Assembly (NCBI GenBank): GCA_940337035.1
Contig: CALNHX010002792.1
Span: forward strand, 103,728-167,727
Source of the DNA: Agriotes lineatus
Lineage: Eukaryota; Arthropoda; Insecta; Coleoptera; Elateridae
Direction: 5' to 3'
DNA length: 64,000 nucleotides
The notes beneath the pieces were generated by a model. The model made no database searches. It was not told the origin of the DNA and saw only the letters and a list, made by a program, of their open reading frames with translations. Below are positions 1-11,900 of this stretch, one piece after another. Within the stretch, counting starts at the first letter, position 1, and every line of letters starts with the position of its first letter. Made by a program: the position numbers and the translations under genes.

Positions 1-426
1 TTACAATGTAGAGGTGCAGTGCGATAGTCAAAAGTAGCTTTAAATTATACCAGAAGCTATTTAAAACAGATATTGTCGATTATTAACCCTCACATTGCAA
101 GGACTTATTCTTATGGCCCCTAAAAGCTATCGAAATCATTTTTACAATGCAAATAAGCAAAAATAATACTTAACAGGTAACCTTTAGTATTGTAGATAGC
201 CTTCAAAAGGACATATCTCGTGCATTGGAAATAACGCGAGCGTCGAGTTGGCAGAATAGGTATTTCCAAGAGCGCTAATAGACACATTTTTATGTACCCA
301 TTCCGGCCGGCTATTACACTTCATATACCCAGAAGATGCCTTTCCGCATTGTATTTACGTTCAGTCATTATCTAGTGGAATGAGCTAATACCTGAGTCGT
401 ACAAACGCTAACCAAATCATACGTAT
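1..426 (+). repeat. Representative satellite monomer (426-bp form)
   Basis: A full monomer, taken as starting at TTACAATG. It has three short palindromes at fixed places: AGCGCT at 271-276, CCGGCCGG at 303-310 and TACGTA at 420-425. An A/T-rich stretch (ATTTTTAT plus ATA or GTA) lies between the first two, near 284-294. The next copy of this same type (1268-1693) contains 16 CpG dinucleotides by my count. The starting point is arbitrary, because any circular permutation describes the same array. Confidence 0.9.
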
Positions 427-2247
427 TTACAATGTCGTGGTACGGTGCGATAGTCAAAAGTAGCTTTAAATTATACCAGAAGCAGATATGGTCGTTTATT
501 AACCCTCATATAGCAAGGACTTATTCTTATGGCCCCTAAAAGCTATCCAAATCATTTTTACAATGCCAATAAGCAGAAATAATACTTAACAGGTAACCTT
601 TAGTATTGTAGATAGCCTTCAAAAGGACATATCTCGTGCATTGGAAATAATGCGAGCGTCGAGATGGCAGAATAGGTATTTCAAAGAGCGCTAATAGACA
701 CATTTTTATATACTATTTCCGGCCGGCTATTACACTTCATATACCCAGAAGATGCCTTTCCGCATTGTATTTACATTCAGTCAACCTCTAATGGCATGAG
801 CTAATACCTGTGTCGTACAAACGCTAACCAAATCATACGTATTTACAATGTCGTGGTACGGTGCGATAGTCAAAAGTAGCTTTAAATTATACCAGAAGCT
901 ATTTAAAGCAGATATTGTCGCTTATTAACCCTCATATTGCAAGGGCTTATTCTTATGGCCCCTAAAAGCTATCGAAATCATTTTGCAATGCCAATAAGCA
1001 GAAATAATACTTAACAGGTAACCTTTAGTATTGTAGATAGCCTTCAAAAGGACATATCTCGTGCATTGGAAATAATGCGAGCGTCGAGATGGCAGAATAG
1101 GTATTTCAAAGAGCGCTAATAGACACATTTTTATGTACCCATTCCGGCCGGCTATTACACTTCATATACCCAGAAGATGCCTTTCCGCATTGTATTTACG
1201 TTCAGTCATCCTCTAGTGGAATGAGCTAATACCTGTGTCGTACAAACGCTAACCAAATCATACGTATTTACAATGTAGAGGTGCAGTGCGATAGTCAAAA
1301 GTAGCTTTAAATTATACCAGAAGCTATTTAAAACAGATATTGTCGATTATTAACCCTCACATTGCAAGGACTTATTCTTATGGCCCCTAAAAGCTATCGA
1401 AATCATTTTTACAATGCAAATAAGCAAAAATAATACTTAACAGGTAACCTTTAGTATTGTAGATAGCCTTCAAAAGGACATATCTCGTGCATTGGAAATA
1501 ACGCGAGCGTCGAGTTGGCAGAATAGGTATTTCCAAGAGCGCTAATAGACACATTTTTATGTACCCATTCCGGCCGGCTATTACACTTCATATACCCAGA
1601 AGATGCCTTTCCGCATTGTATTTACGTTCAGTTATTATCTAGTGGAATGAGCTAATACCTGAGTCGTACAAACGCTAACCAAATCATACGTATTTACAAT
1701 GTCGTGGTACGGTGCGATAGTCAAAAGTAGCTTTAAATTATACCAGAAGCAGATATGGTCGTTTATTAACCCTCATATAGCAAGGACTTATTCTTATGGC
1801 CCCTAAAAGCTATCCAAATCATTTTTACAATGCCAATAAGCAGAAATAATACTTAACAGGTAACCTTTAGTATTGTAGATAGCCTTCAAAAGGACATATC
1901 TCGTGCATTGGAAATAATGCGAGCGTCGAGATGGCAGAATAGGTATTTCAAAGAGCGCTAATAGACACATTTTTATATACTATTTCCGGCCGGCTATTAC
2001 ACTTCATATACCCAGAAGATGCCTTTCCGCATTGTATTTACATTCAGTCAACCTCTAATGGCATGAGCTAATACCTGTGTCGTACAAACGCTAACCAAAT
2101 CATACGTATTTACAATGTCGTGGTACGGTGCGATAGTCAAAAGTAGCTTTAAATTATACCAGAAGCTATTTAAAGCAGATATTGTCGCTTATTAACCCTC
2201 ATATTGCAAGGGCTTATTCTTATGGCCCCTAAAAGCTATCGAAATCA
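1..2247 (+). repeat. Three-monomer higher-order repeat, two copies (period 1267 bp)
   Basis: Bases 1 to about 980 match 1268 to about 2247 almost exactly, including rare variants. These are AGATATGGTCG with CATATAGCAAGG in the second monomer, ATTTACATTCAG near 770 and 2037, and CCTGAGTCG near 391 and 1658. One difference seen is GTCATTATC versus GTTATTATC. The unit is a 426 + 416 + 425 trimer. Similarity falls back to ordinary monomer-to-monomer level inside the third monomer, so the duplication is partial or has been overwritten there. Confidence 0.85.
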
Positions 2248-4673
2248 TTTTTACAATGCCAATAAACAGAAATAATACTTAACAGGTAACCTTTAGTATT
2301 GTAGATAGCCTTCAAAAGGACATATCTCGTGCATTGGAAATAACGCGAGCGTCGAGATGGCAGAATAGGTATTTCCAAGAGCGCTAATAGACACATTTTT
2401 ATATACCCATTCCGGCCGGCTATTACACTTCATATATACAGAAGATGCCTTTCCGCATTGTATTTACGTTCAGTCAACCTCTAATGGCATGAGCTAATAC
2501 CTGTGTCGTACAAACGCTAACCAAATCATACGTATTTACAATGTAGAGGTGCAGTGCGATAGTCAAAAGTAGCTTTAAATTATACCAGAAGCTATTTAAA
2601 ACAGATATTGTCGATTATTAACCCTCACATTGCAAGGACTTATTCTTATGGCCCCTAAAAGCTATCGAAATCATTTTTACAATGCAAATAAGCAAAAATT
2701 ATACTTAACAGGTAACCTTTAGTATTGTAGATAGCCTTCAAAAGGTCATATCTCGTGCATTGGAAATAACGCCAGCGTCGAGATGGCAGAATAGGTATTT
2801 CCAAGAGCGCTAATAGACACATTTTTATATACCCATTCCGGCCGGCTATTACACTTCATATACCCAGAAGAGGCCTTTCCGCATTGTATTTACGTTCAGT
2901 CAACTTCTAATGGCATGAGCTAATACCTGTGTTGTACAAACGCTAACCAAATCATACGTATTTACAATGTAGAGGTGCAGTGCGATAGTCAAAAGTAGCT
3001 TTAAATTATACCAGAAGCTATTTAAAGCAGATATTGTCGTTTATTAACCCTCATATTGCAAGGGCTTATTCTTATGGCCCCTAAAAGCTATCCAAATCAT
3101 TTGTTCAATGCCAATAAGCAGAAATAATACTTAACAGGTAATCTTTAGTATTGTAGATAGCCTTCAAAAGGACATATCTCGTGCATTGGAAATAACGCGA
3201 GCGTCGAGATGGAAGAATAGGTATTTCCAAGAGCGCTAATAGACACAGTTTTATATACCCATTCCGGCCGGCTATTACACTTCATATACCCAGAAGATGC
3301 CTTTCCGCATTGTATTTACGTTCAGTCAACCTCTAGTGGAATGAGCTAATACCTGTGTCGTACAAACGCTAACCAAATCATACGTATTTACAATGTAGAG
3401 GTGCAGTGCGATAGTCAAAAGTAGCTTTAAATTATACCAGAAGCTATTTAAAGCAGATATTGTCGCTTATTAACCCTCATATTGCAAGGGCTTATTCGTA
3501 TGGCCCCTAAAAGCTATCCAAATCATTTTTACAATGCCAATAAGCAGAAATAATACTTAACAGGTAACCTTTAGTATTGTAGATAGCCTTCAAAAGGACA
3601 TATCTCGTGCATTGGAAATAACGCGAGCGTCGAAATTCCAGAATAGATATTTCCAAGAGCGCTAATAGACACATTTTTATATACCCATTCCGGCCGGCTA
3701 TTACACTTCATATACCCAGAAGATGCCTTTCCGCATTGTATTTACGTTCAGTCAACCTCTAATGGCATGAGCTAATACCTGTGTCGTACTAACGCTAACC
3801 AAATCATACGTATTTACAATGTAGAGGTGCAGTGCGATAGTCAAAAGTAGCTTTAAATTATACCAGAAGCTATTTAAACCAGATATTGTCGCTTATTAAC
3901 CCTCATATTGCAAGGGCTTATTCTTATGGCCCCTAAAAGCTATCCAAATCATATTTACAATGCCAATAAGCAGTAATAATACTTAATAAGTAACTTTTAG
4001 TATTGTAGATAGCCTTCAAAAATGCTTATCTCGTGCATTGGAAATAACGCGACCGTTGAAATTCCAAAATAGATATTTCCAAGAGCGCTAATAGACACAT
4101 TTTTATATACTATTTCCGGCCGGCTATTACACTTTATATACCCAGAAGATGCCTTTCCGCATTGTATTTACGTTCAGTCAACCTCTAATGGCATGAGCTA
4201 ATACCTGTGTCGTACAAACGCTAACGAAATCATACGTATTTACAATGTAGAGGTGCAGTGCGATAGTCAAAAGTAGCTTTAAATTATACCAGAAGCTATT
4301 TAAAACAGATATTGTCGATTATTAACCCTCACATTGCAAGGACTTATTCTTATGGCCCCTAAAAGCTATCGAAATCATTTTTACAATGCAAATAAGCAAA
4401 AATAATACTTAACAGGTAACCTTTAGTATTGTAGATAGCCTTCAAAAGGACATATCTCGTGCATTGGAAATAACGCCAGCGTCGAGATGGCAGAATAGGT
4501 ATTTCCAAGAGCGCTAATAGACACCTTTTTATATACCCATTCCGGCCGGCTATTACACTTCATATACCCAGAAGATGCCTTTCCGCATTGTATTTACGTT
4601 CAGTCAACCTCTAGTGGAATGAGCTAATACCTGTGTCGTACAAACGCTAACCAAATCATACGTATTTACAATG

Positions 4674-5505
4674 TCGTGGTACGTTGCGATAGTCAAAAGT
4701 AGCTTTAAATTATTCCAGAAGCAGATATTGTCGTTTATTAACCCTCATATTGCAAGGGCTTATTCTTATGGCCCCTAAAAGCTATCCAAATCATTTTTAC
4801 AATGCCAATAAACAGAAATAATACTTAACAGGTAACCTTTAGTATTGTAGATAGCCTTCAAAAGGACATATCTCGTGCATTGGAAATAACGCCAGCGTCG
4901 AGATGGCAGAATAGGTATTTCCAAGAGCGCTAATAGACACCTTTTTATATACCCATTCCGGCCGGCTATTACACTTCATATACCCAGAAGATGCCTTTCC
5001 GCATTGTATTTACGTTCAGTCAACCTCTAGTGGAATGAGCTAATACCTGTGTCGTACAAACGCTAACCAAATCATACGTATTTACAATGTCGTGGTACGT
5101 TGCGATAGTCAAAAGTAGCTTTAAATTATTCCAGAAGCAGATATTGTCGTTTATTAACCCTAATATTGCAAGGGCTTATTCTTATGGCCCCTAAAAGCTA
5201 TCCAAATCATTTTTACAATGCCAATAAGCAGAAATAATACTTAACAGGTAACCTTTAGTATTGAAGATAGCCTTCAAAAGGACATATCTCGTGCATTGGA
5301 AATAATGCGAGCGTCGAGATGGCAGAATAGGTATTTCAAAGAGCGCCAATAGACACATTTTTATATACTACTTCCGGCCGGCTATTACACTTCATATACC
5401 CAGAAGATGCCTTTCCGCATTGTATTTACGTTCAGTCAACCTCTAATGGAATGAGCTAATACCTGTGTCGTACAAACGCTAACCAAATCATACGTATTTA
5501 CAATG
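4674..5505 (+). repeat. Local single-monomer duplication (416 bp)
   Basis: Two adjacent short-form monomers share the private variants TACGTTGCGATAG and AAATTATTCCAG, at about 4680-4720 and 5096-5136, offset by 416 bp. They are more alike than other neighbours in this part of the array. This is what recent one-unit unequal exchange would leave. Confidence 0.75.
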
Positions 5506-7701
5506 TCGTGGTACGGTGCGATAGTCAAAAGTAGCTTTAAATTATACCAGAAGCTATTTAAAGCAGATATTGTCGCTTATTAACCCTCATATTGCAAGGG
5601 CTTATTCTTATGGCCCCTAAAAGCTATCCAAATCATTTTTACAATGCCAATAAGCAGAAATAATACTTAACAGGTAACCTTTAGTATTGTAGATAGCCTT
5701 CAAAAGGATATATCTCGTGCATTGGAAATAACGCGAGTGTCGAGATGGCAGAATAGGTATTTCAAAGAGCGCTAATAGACACATTTTTATATACTATTTC
5801 CGGCCGGCTATTACACTTCATATACACAGAAGATGCCTTTCCGCATTGTATTTACGTTCAGTCAACCTCTAATGGCATGAGCTAATACCTGTGTCGTACA
5901 AACGCTAATCAAATCATACGTATTTACAATGTAGAGGTGCAGTGCGATAGTCAAAAGTAGCTTTACATTATACCAGAAGCTATTTAAAGCAGATATTGTC
6001 GTTTATTAACCCTCATATTGCAAGGGCTTATTCTTATGGCCCCTAAAAGCTATCCAAATCATTTTTACAATGCCAATAAGCAGAAATAATACTTAACAGG
6101 TAACCTTTAGTATTGTAGATAGTCTTCAAAAGGACATATCTCGTGCATTGGAAATAACGCGAGCGTCGAAATTCCAGAATAGATATTTCTAAGAGCGCTA
6201 ATAGACACATTTTTATATACTATTTCCGGCCGGCTATTACACTTCATATACCCAGAAGATGCTTTTCCGCATTGTATTTACGTTCAGTCAACCTCTAATG
6301 GCATAAGCTAATACCTGTGTCGTACAAACGCTAACCAAATCATACGTATTTACAATGTCGTGGTACGGTGCGATAGTCAAAAGTAGCTTTAAATTATACC
6401 AGAAGCTATTTAAAGCAGATATTGCCGTTTATTAACCCTCATATTGCAAGGGCTTATTCTTATGGCCCCTAAAAGCTATCGAAATCATTTTTACAATGCC
6501 AATAAGCAGAAATAATACTTAACAGGTAACCTTTAGTATTGTAGATAGCCTTCAAAAGGACATATCTCGTGCATTGGAAATAACGCGAGCGTCGAGTTGG
6601 CAGAATAGGTATTTCCAAGAGCGCTAATAGACACATTTTTATATACCCATTCCGGCCGGCTATTACACTTCATATACCCAGAAGATGCCTTTCCGCATTG
6701 TATTTACGTTCAGTCAACCTCTAATGGCATGAGCTAATACCTGTGTCGTACAAAAGCTAACCAAATCATACGTATTTACAATGTAGAGGTGCAGTGCGAT
6801 AGTCAAAAGTAGCTTTAAATTATACCAGAAGCTATTTAAAACAGATATTGTCGATTATTAACCCTCACATTGCAAGTACTTATTCTTATGGCCCCTAAAA
6901 GCTATCGAAATCATTTTTACAATGCAAATAAGCAAAAATAATACTTAACAGGTAACCTTTAGTATTGTAGATAGCCTTCAAAAGGACATATCTCGTGCAT
7001 TGGAAATAACGCCAGCGTCGAGATGGCAGAATAGGTATTTCCAAGAGCGCTAATAGACACATTTTTATATACCCATTCCGGCCGGCTATTACACTTCATA
7101 TACCCAGAAGATGCCTTTCCGCATTGTATTTACGTTCAGTCAACCTCTAATGGCATGAGCTAATACCTGTGTCGTACAAACGCTAACCAAATCATACGTA
7201 TTTACAATGTAGAGGTGCAGTGCGATAGTCAAAAGTAGCTTTAAATTATACCAGAAGCTATTTAAAACAGATATTGTCGATTATTAACCCTCACATTGCA
7301 AGGACTTATTCTTATGGCCCCTAAAAGCTATCGAAATCATTTTTACAATGCAAATAAGCAAAAATAATACTTAACAGGTAACCTTTAGTATTGTAGATAG
7401 CCTTCAAAAGGACATATCTCGTGCATTGGAAATAACGCCAGCGTCGAGATGGCAGAATAGGTATTTCCAAGAGCGCTAATAGACACATTTTTATATACCC
7501 ATTCCGGCCGGCTATTACACTTCATATACCCAGAAGAGGCCTTTCCGCATTGTATTTACGTTCAGTCAACTTCTAATGGCATGAGCTAATACCTGTGTCG
7601 TACAAACGCTAACCAAATCATACGTATTTACAATGTAGAGGTGCAGTGCGATAGTCAAAAGTAGCTTTAAATTACACCAGAAGCTATTTAAAGCAGATAT
7701 T

Positions 7702-7720
7702 CAGGCCTATTCCCTAACTT
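7702..7720 (+). repeat. Left terminal inverted repeat of the Harbinger-type element
   Basis: Nineteen bases, perfectly complementary to 8972-8990. Looser similarity continues inward, since both ends have a CGAATAGAAGTG segment within the first 40 or so bases. The duplicated ATT target lies immediately outside, at 7699-7701. Confidence 0.95.
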
Positions 7721-7724
7721 CAAA

Positions 7725-7771
7725 TCGAATAGAAGTGACTCAAATCGAATAGAGGTAGGGCGATCGAATAG
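7725..7771 (+). repeat. Subterminal TCGAATAG repeats of the transposon
   Basis: TCGAATAG occurs three times just inside the left end, at 7725-7732, 7745-7752 and 7764-7771. It occurs once in inverted orientation inside the right end, at 8956-8963. Subterminal repeats of this kind commonly serve as transposase-binding sites in DNA transposons; that role here is inferred from position only. Confidence 0.6.
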
Positions 7772-8015
7772 GAATGGTTTGCAATTCGTATTCCGTAACT
7801 CCGCTGGGCTTCGATCGTAGAAATAACCCAAGCCGCGTCGGTAGAAATCGAACACGATATGTACGAGCTCATCGAAGTTACTGAAAACGCATCGAAATTG
7901 CTGTGGCACCTGCGCAGTGCTGCTACCAGTACGACTTTCGCGGTTTTTATGAGTTTAGACAGTTGTTTTTGTTTTGTGTTTAAACATTTATTTACTTATG
8001 TGTATGAAATAAATA

Positions 8016-8364
8016 ATGACAGCAAACGAGGTAAATGCAGGCATTTTTCTTGGAGGAGAAATTAAACGGTTAATTCAATTATAAGTGTATATCACATGTA
8101 GTTAACCTATAAAATGTTTTTACTTTGTGAACCTGTACGAACTTTGTTTTAATTAATTTGATTTTGCAGGCAGCTGATTCAGTTGGAAGACGTTCCATAC
8201 GAGATAGGAGCAATCCCTTTAAAATTCCAGAAGGATTATTTATAAAATTATATCGGTTACCAACACATTTAGTTATCAATCTTATAAAACAGATTAGCGT
8301 GTTTTTGGTAGAACCACAAAGAACTACTGCTGTTCCAGATTATATTAAGGTCATTATAAAGTAG
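8016..8364 (+). pseudogene. Truncated Harbinger-type transposase, N-terminal fragment with a probable intron
   Basis: An open frame covers exon 2 (8170-8364) and ends in TAG. A plausible first exon is ATG ACA GCA AAC GAG at 8016-8030, followed by a GTAAAT donor at 8031. The acceptor TTTTGCAG ends at 8169, giving a phase-0 intron of 139 bp and a product of about 69 residues. The visible peptide includes GRRSIRDRSNPF, FIKLYRLP and a later VPDYIKV. In Harbinger transposases the corresponding N-terminal region has an NPF-type motif and an RYRL-type motif ahead of the catalytic domain, then a segment that leads into it. Here the frame stops at that point, so the DDE nuclease is missing. A short ATG-AAA-TAA frame lies just upstream at 8004. 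I read this as a deletion derivative that kept the first exons. Splicing is inferred from consensus signals only. Confidence 0.55.
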
Positions 8365-8971
8365 CAAAACATTCTGACAGAAAATCGTTAAAATTTATTC
8401 AGGCTAGTTTACATGCACGCGGGATGTTCGGCGTGATTATTTCCTGAATAAATAGATAAAATTCAGTTGGTGAAGCACTTTTAATAATCAGGCTAAAATT
8501 ATTCACAACCGATTAAATTTTGACACATTTTAATAGCGGTTAAATTTTGACGTTTGAATTTTTATCATTATTAAACTGACAGAAACCATAGTGATTACGC
8601 ATTACTATGGATATGAAGGAATAATCACTGTAATTTCTACCACCAACTGGAACTATTCATCCTCGTAACACTGCAAATAAATTGAAATAGCCGTTAGATC
8701 AGACTGTTGCTTGATCAGCTGTTTTTCAAACTGTACCTTTTCGTTCTGTGGCGCCTGTCGGACTCTGCGTTAAAGCTTATTATTGCTTGCTAATGCAGCG
8801 TTGCCAGATCTATGTAAACAGCCACCGATAGAAATCGTCTGAGCGCCAGTAACCGCCTTCTATTACGGTTAGGGAATACCACTAATCGTAAACTGTAGGC
8901 GCAGTAGAAGTCGGTAATTTCGATTCGTAAACATTCCGATCCTATTTGACCACTTCTATTCGATTCAAGGA
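8365..8971. other. Non-coding interior of the Harbinger-type element
   Basis: About 600 bp between the transposase fragment and the right terminal repeat. The sequence is A+T-rich, with an AATAAA at about 8446 and another near 8677 that could act as polyadenylation signals. No open frame with recognisable content was found on either strand. It is probably what remains after internal deletion of the transposase gene. Confidence 0.6.
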
Positions 8972-8990
8972 AAGTTAGGGAATAGGCCTG
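8972..8990 (-). repeat. Right terminal inverted repeat of the Harbinger-type element
   Basis: Perfect reverse complement of 7702-7720. It is followed at 8991-8993 by the second copy of the ATT target duplication, after which the satellite monomer resumes in phase. Confidence 0.95.
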
Positions 8991-11900
8991 ATTGTCGTTT
9001 ATTAACCCTCATATTGCAAGGGCTTATTCTTATGGCCCCTAAAAGCTATCGAAATCATTTTTACAATGCAAATAAGCAAAAATAATACTTAACAGGTAAC
9101 CTTTAGTATTGTAGATAGCCTTCAAAAGGACATATCTCGTGCATTGGAAATAACGCCAGCGTCGAGATGGCAGAATAGGTATTTCCAAGAGCGCTAATAG
9201 ACACATTTTTATATACCCATTCCGGCCGGCTATTACACTTCATATACCCAGAAGAGGCCTTTCCGCATTGTATTTACGTTCAGTCAACTTCTAATGGCAT
9301 GAGCTAATACCTGTGTCATACAAACGCTAACCAAATCATACGTATTTACAATGTCGTGGTACGGTGCGGTAGTCAAAAGTAGCTTTAAATTATACCAGAA
9401 GCTATTTAAAGCAGATATTGTCGTTTATTAACCCTCATATTGCAAGGGCTTATTCTTATGGCCCCTAAAAGCTATCCAAATCATTTTTTCAATGCCAATA
9501 AGCAGAAATAATACTTAACAGGTAATCTTTAGTATTGTAGATAGCCTTCAAAAGGACATATCTCGTGCATTGGAAATAACGCGAGCGTCGAGATGGAAGA
9601 ATAGGTATTTCCAAGAGCGCTAATAGACACATTTTTATGTACCCATTCCGGCCGGCTATTACACTTCATATACCCAGAAGATGCCTTTCCGCATTGTATT
9701 TACGTTCAGTCAACCTCTAATGGCATGAGCTAATACCTGTGTCGTACAAACGCTAACCAAATCATACGTATTTACAATGTAGAGGTGCAGTGCGATAGTC
9801 AAAAGTAGCTTTAAATTATACCAGAAGCTATTTAAAGCAGATATTGTCGCTTATTAACCCTCATATTGCAAGGGCTTATTCTTATGGCCCCTAAAAGCTA
9901 TCCAAATCATATTTACAATGCCAATAAGCAGTAATAATACTTAATAAGTAACTTTTAGTATTGTAGATATCCTTCAAAAATGCATATCTCGTGCATTGGA
10001 AATAACGCGAGCGTTGAAATTCCAAAATAGATATTTCCAAGAGCGCTAATAGACACATTTTTATATACTATTTCCGGCCGGCTATTACACTTCATATACC
10101 CAGAAGATGCCTTTCCGCATTGTATTTACGTTCAGTCAACCTCTAATGGCATGAGCTAATACCTGTGTCGTACAAACGCTAACCAAATCATACGTATTTA
10201 CAACGTAGAGGTGCAGTGCGATAGTCAAAAGTAGCTTTACATTATACCAGAAGCTATTTAAAGCAGATATTGTCGTTTCTTAACCCTCATATTGCAAGGG
10301 CTTATTCTTATGGCCCCTAAAAGCTATCCAAATCATTTTTACAATGCCATAAAGCAGAAATAATACTTAACAGGTAACCTTTAGTATTGTAGATAGCCTT
10401 CATAAGGACATATCTCGTGCATTGGAAATAACGCGAGCGTCGAAATTCCAGAATAGATATTTCTAAGAGCGCTAATAGACACATTTTTATATACTATTTA
10501 CGGCCGGCTATTACACTTCATATACCCAGAAGATGCTTTTCCGCATTGTATTTACGTTCAGTCAACCTCTAATGGCATAAGCTAATACCTGTGTCGTACA
10601 AACGCTAACCAAATCATACGTATTTACAATGTCGTGGTACGGTGCGATAGTCAAAAGTAGCTTTAAATTATACCAGAAGCTATTTAAAGCAGATATTGTC
10701 GTTTATTAACACTCATATTGCAAGGGCTTATTCTTATGGCCCCTAAAAGCTATCGAAATCATTTTTACAATGCCAATAAGCAGAAATAATACTTAACAGG
10801 TAACCTTTAGTATTGTAGATAGCCTTCAAAAGGACATATCTCGTGCATTGGAAATAACGCGAGCGTCGAGTTGGCAGAATAGGTATTTCCAAGAGCGCTA
10901 ATAGACACATTTTTATATACCCATTCCGGCCGGCTATTACACTTCATATACCCAGAAGATGCCTTTCCGCATTGTATTTACGTTCAGTCAACCTCTAGTG
11001 GAATGAGCTAATACCTGTGTCGTACAAACTCTAACCAAATCATACGTATTTACAATGTAGAGGTGCAGTGCGATAGTCAAAAGTAGCTTTAAATTATACC
11101 AGAAGCTATTTAAAGCAGATATTGTCGCTTATTAACCCTCATATTGCAAGGGCTTATTCTTATGGCCCCTAAAAGCTATCCAAATCATTTTTACAATGCC
11201 AATAAGCAGAAATAATACTTAACAGGTAACCTTTAGTATTGTAGATAGCCTTCAAAAGGACATATCTCGTGCATTGGAAATAACGCGAGCGTCGAAATTC
11301 CAGAATAGATATTTCCAAGAGCGCTAATAGACACATTTTTATATACCCATTCCGGCCGGCTATTACACTTCATATACCCAGAAGATGCCTTTCCGCATTG
11401 TATTTACGTTCAGTCAACCTCTAGTGGAATGAGCTAATACCTGTGTCGTACAAACGCTAACCAAATCATACGTAGTTACAATGTAGAGGTGCAGTGCGAT
11501 AGTCAAAAGTAGCTTTAAATTATACCAGAAGCTATTTAAAGCAGATATTGTCGCTTATTAACCCTCATATTGCAAGGGCTTATTCTTATGGCCCCTAAAA
11601 GCTATCCAAATCATTTTTACAATGCCAATAAGCAGAAATAATACTTAACAGGTAACCTTTAGTATTGTAGATAGCCTTCAAAAGGACATATCTCGTGCAT
11701 TGGAAATAACGCGAGCGTCGAAATTCCAGAATAGATATTTCCAAGAGCGCTAATAGACACATTTTTATATACCCATTCCGGCCGACTATTACACTTCATA
11801 TACCCAGAAGATGCCTTTCCGCATTGTATTTACGTTCAGTCAACCTCTAATGGCATGAGCTAATACCTGTGTCGTACAAACGCTAACCAAATCATACGTA

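Larger units (their letters stand above)
1..7701 (+). repeat. Satellite array, segment 1 (about 18 monomers of ~425 bp)
   Basis: Head-to-tail copies of one A+T-rich monomer follow each other without spacers. Counting from the TTACAATG motif, copies begin at 1, 427, 843, 1268 and 2110, giving unit lengths of 426, 416 and 425 bp. Each unit carries recognisable landmarks in fixed order: GCGATAGTC, TTAACCCTCA, GGCCCCTAAAAGC, AGAGCGCT, CCGGCCGG, then TACGTA. No open frame is conserved between copies; the short open frames here are interrupted differently in each monomer, so I regard the region as non-coding. The segment ends where a DNA transposon has inserted within a monomer, just after AGATATT. 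Confidence 0.97.
7702..8990 (+). mobile_element. Non-autonomous PIF/Harbinger-type DNA transposon, 1289 bp
   Basis: The element interrupts a satellite monomer and is bounded by perfect 19-bp terminal inverted repeats, CAGGCCTATTCCCTAACTT at 7702-7720 and its complement at 8972-8990. The flanking ATT at 7699-7701 and 8991-8993 is a 3-bp target duplication: removing the insert plus one ATT restores the intact monomer sequence AGATATTGTCG. A 3-bp duplication fits the PIF/Harbinger superfamily. So does the internal peptide RRSIRDRSNPFKIPEGLFIK followed by LYRLP, which resembles the N-terminal part of Harbinger transposases. No DDE catalytic domain and no Myb-like second protein is visible, so the copy cannot move by itself. 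Superfamily assignment rests on one short peptide and the duplication length. Confidence 0.8.

Noticed and set aside
925..1128. Open frames of 60-80 codons in the satellite (also 14131-14370, 18822-19025 and 22179-22382 on the minus strand).
   Set aside because: They read the same part of the monomer in occasional copies and are broken by stops or frameshifts in most others. There is no conserved start or coding pattern.
1..7701. Regular repeats that might suggest a CRISPR array.
   Set aside because: The repeat unit is about 425 bp with no spacers, and the whole unit is repeated. This is a tandem satellite, not repeat-spacer structure.
7688..8279. Minus-strand frames 7688-7909 and 8079-8279 and plus-strand frame 7859-8065 in the first insertion.
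   Set aside because: No family motif was seen. The first crosses the transposon boundary, the second is antisense to the transposase exon, and the third lies in the likely leader and intron.
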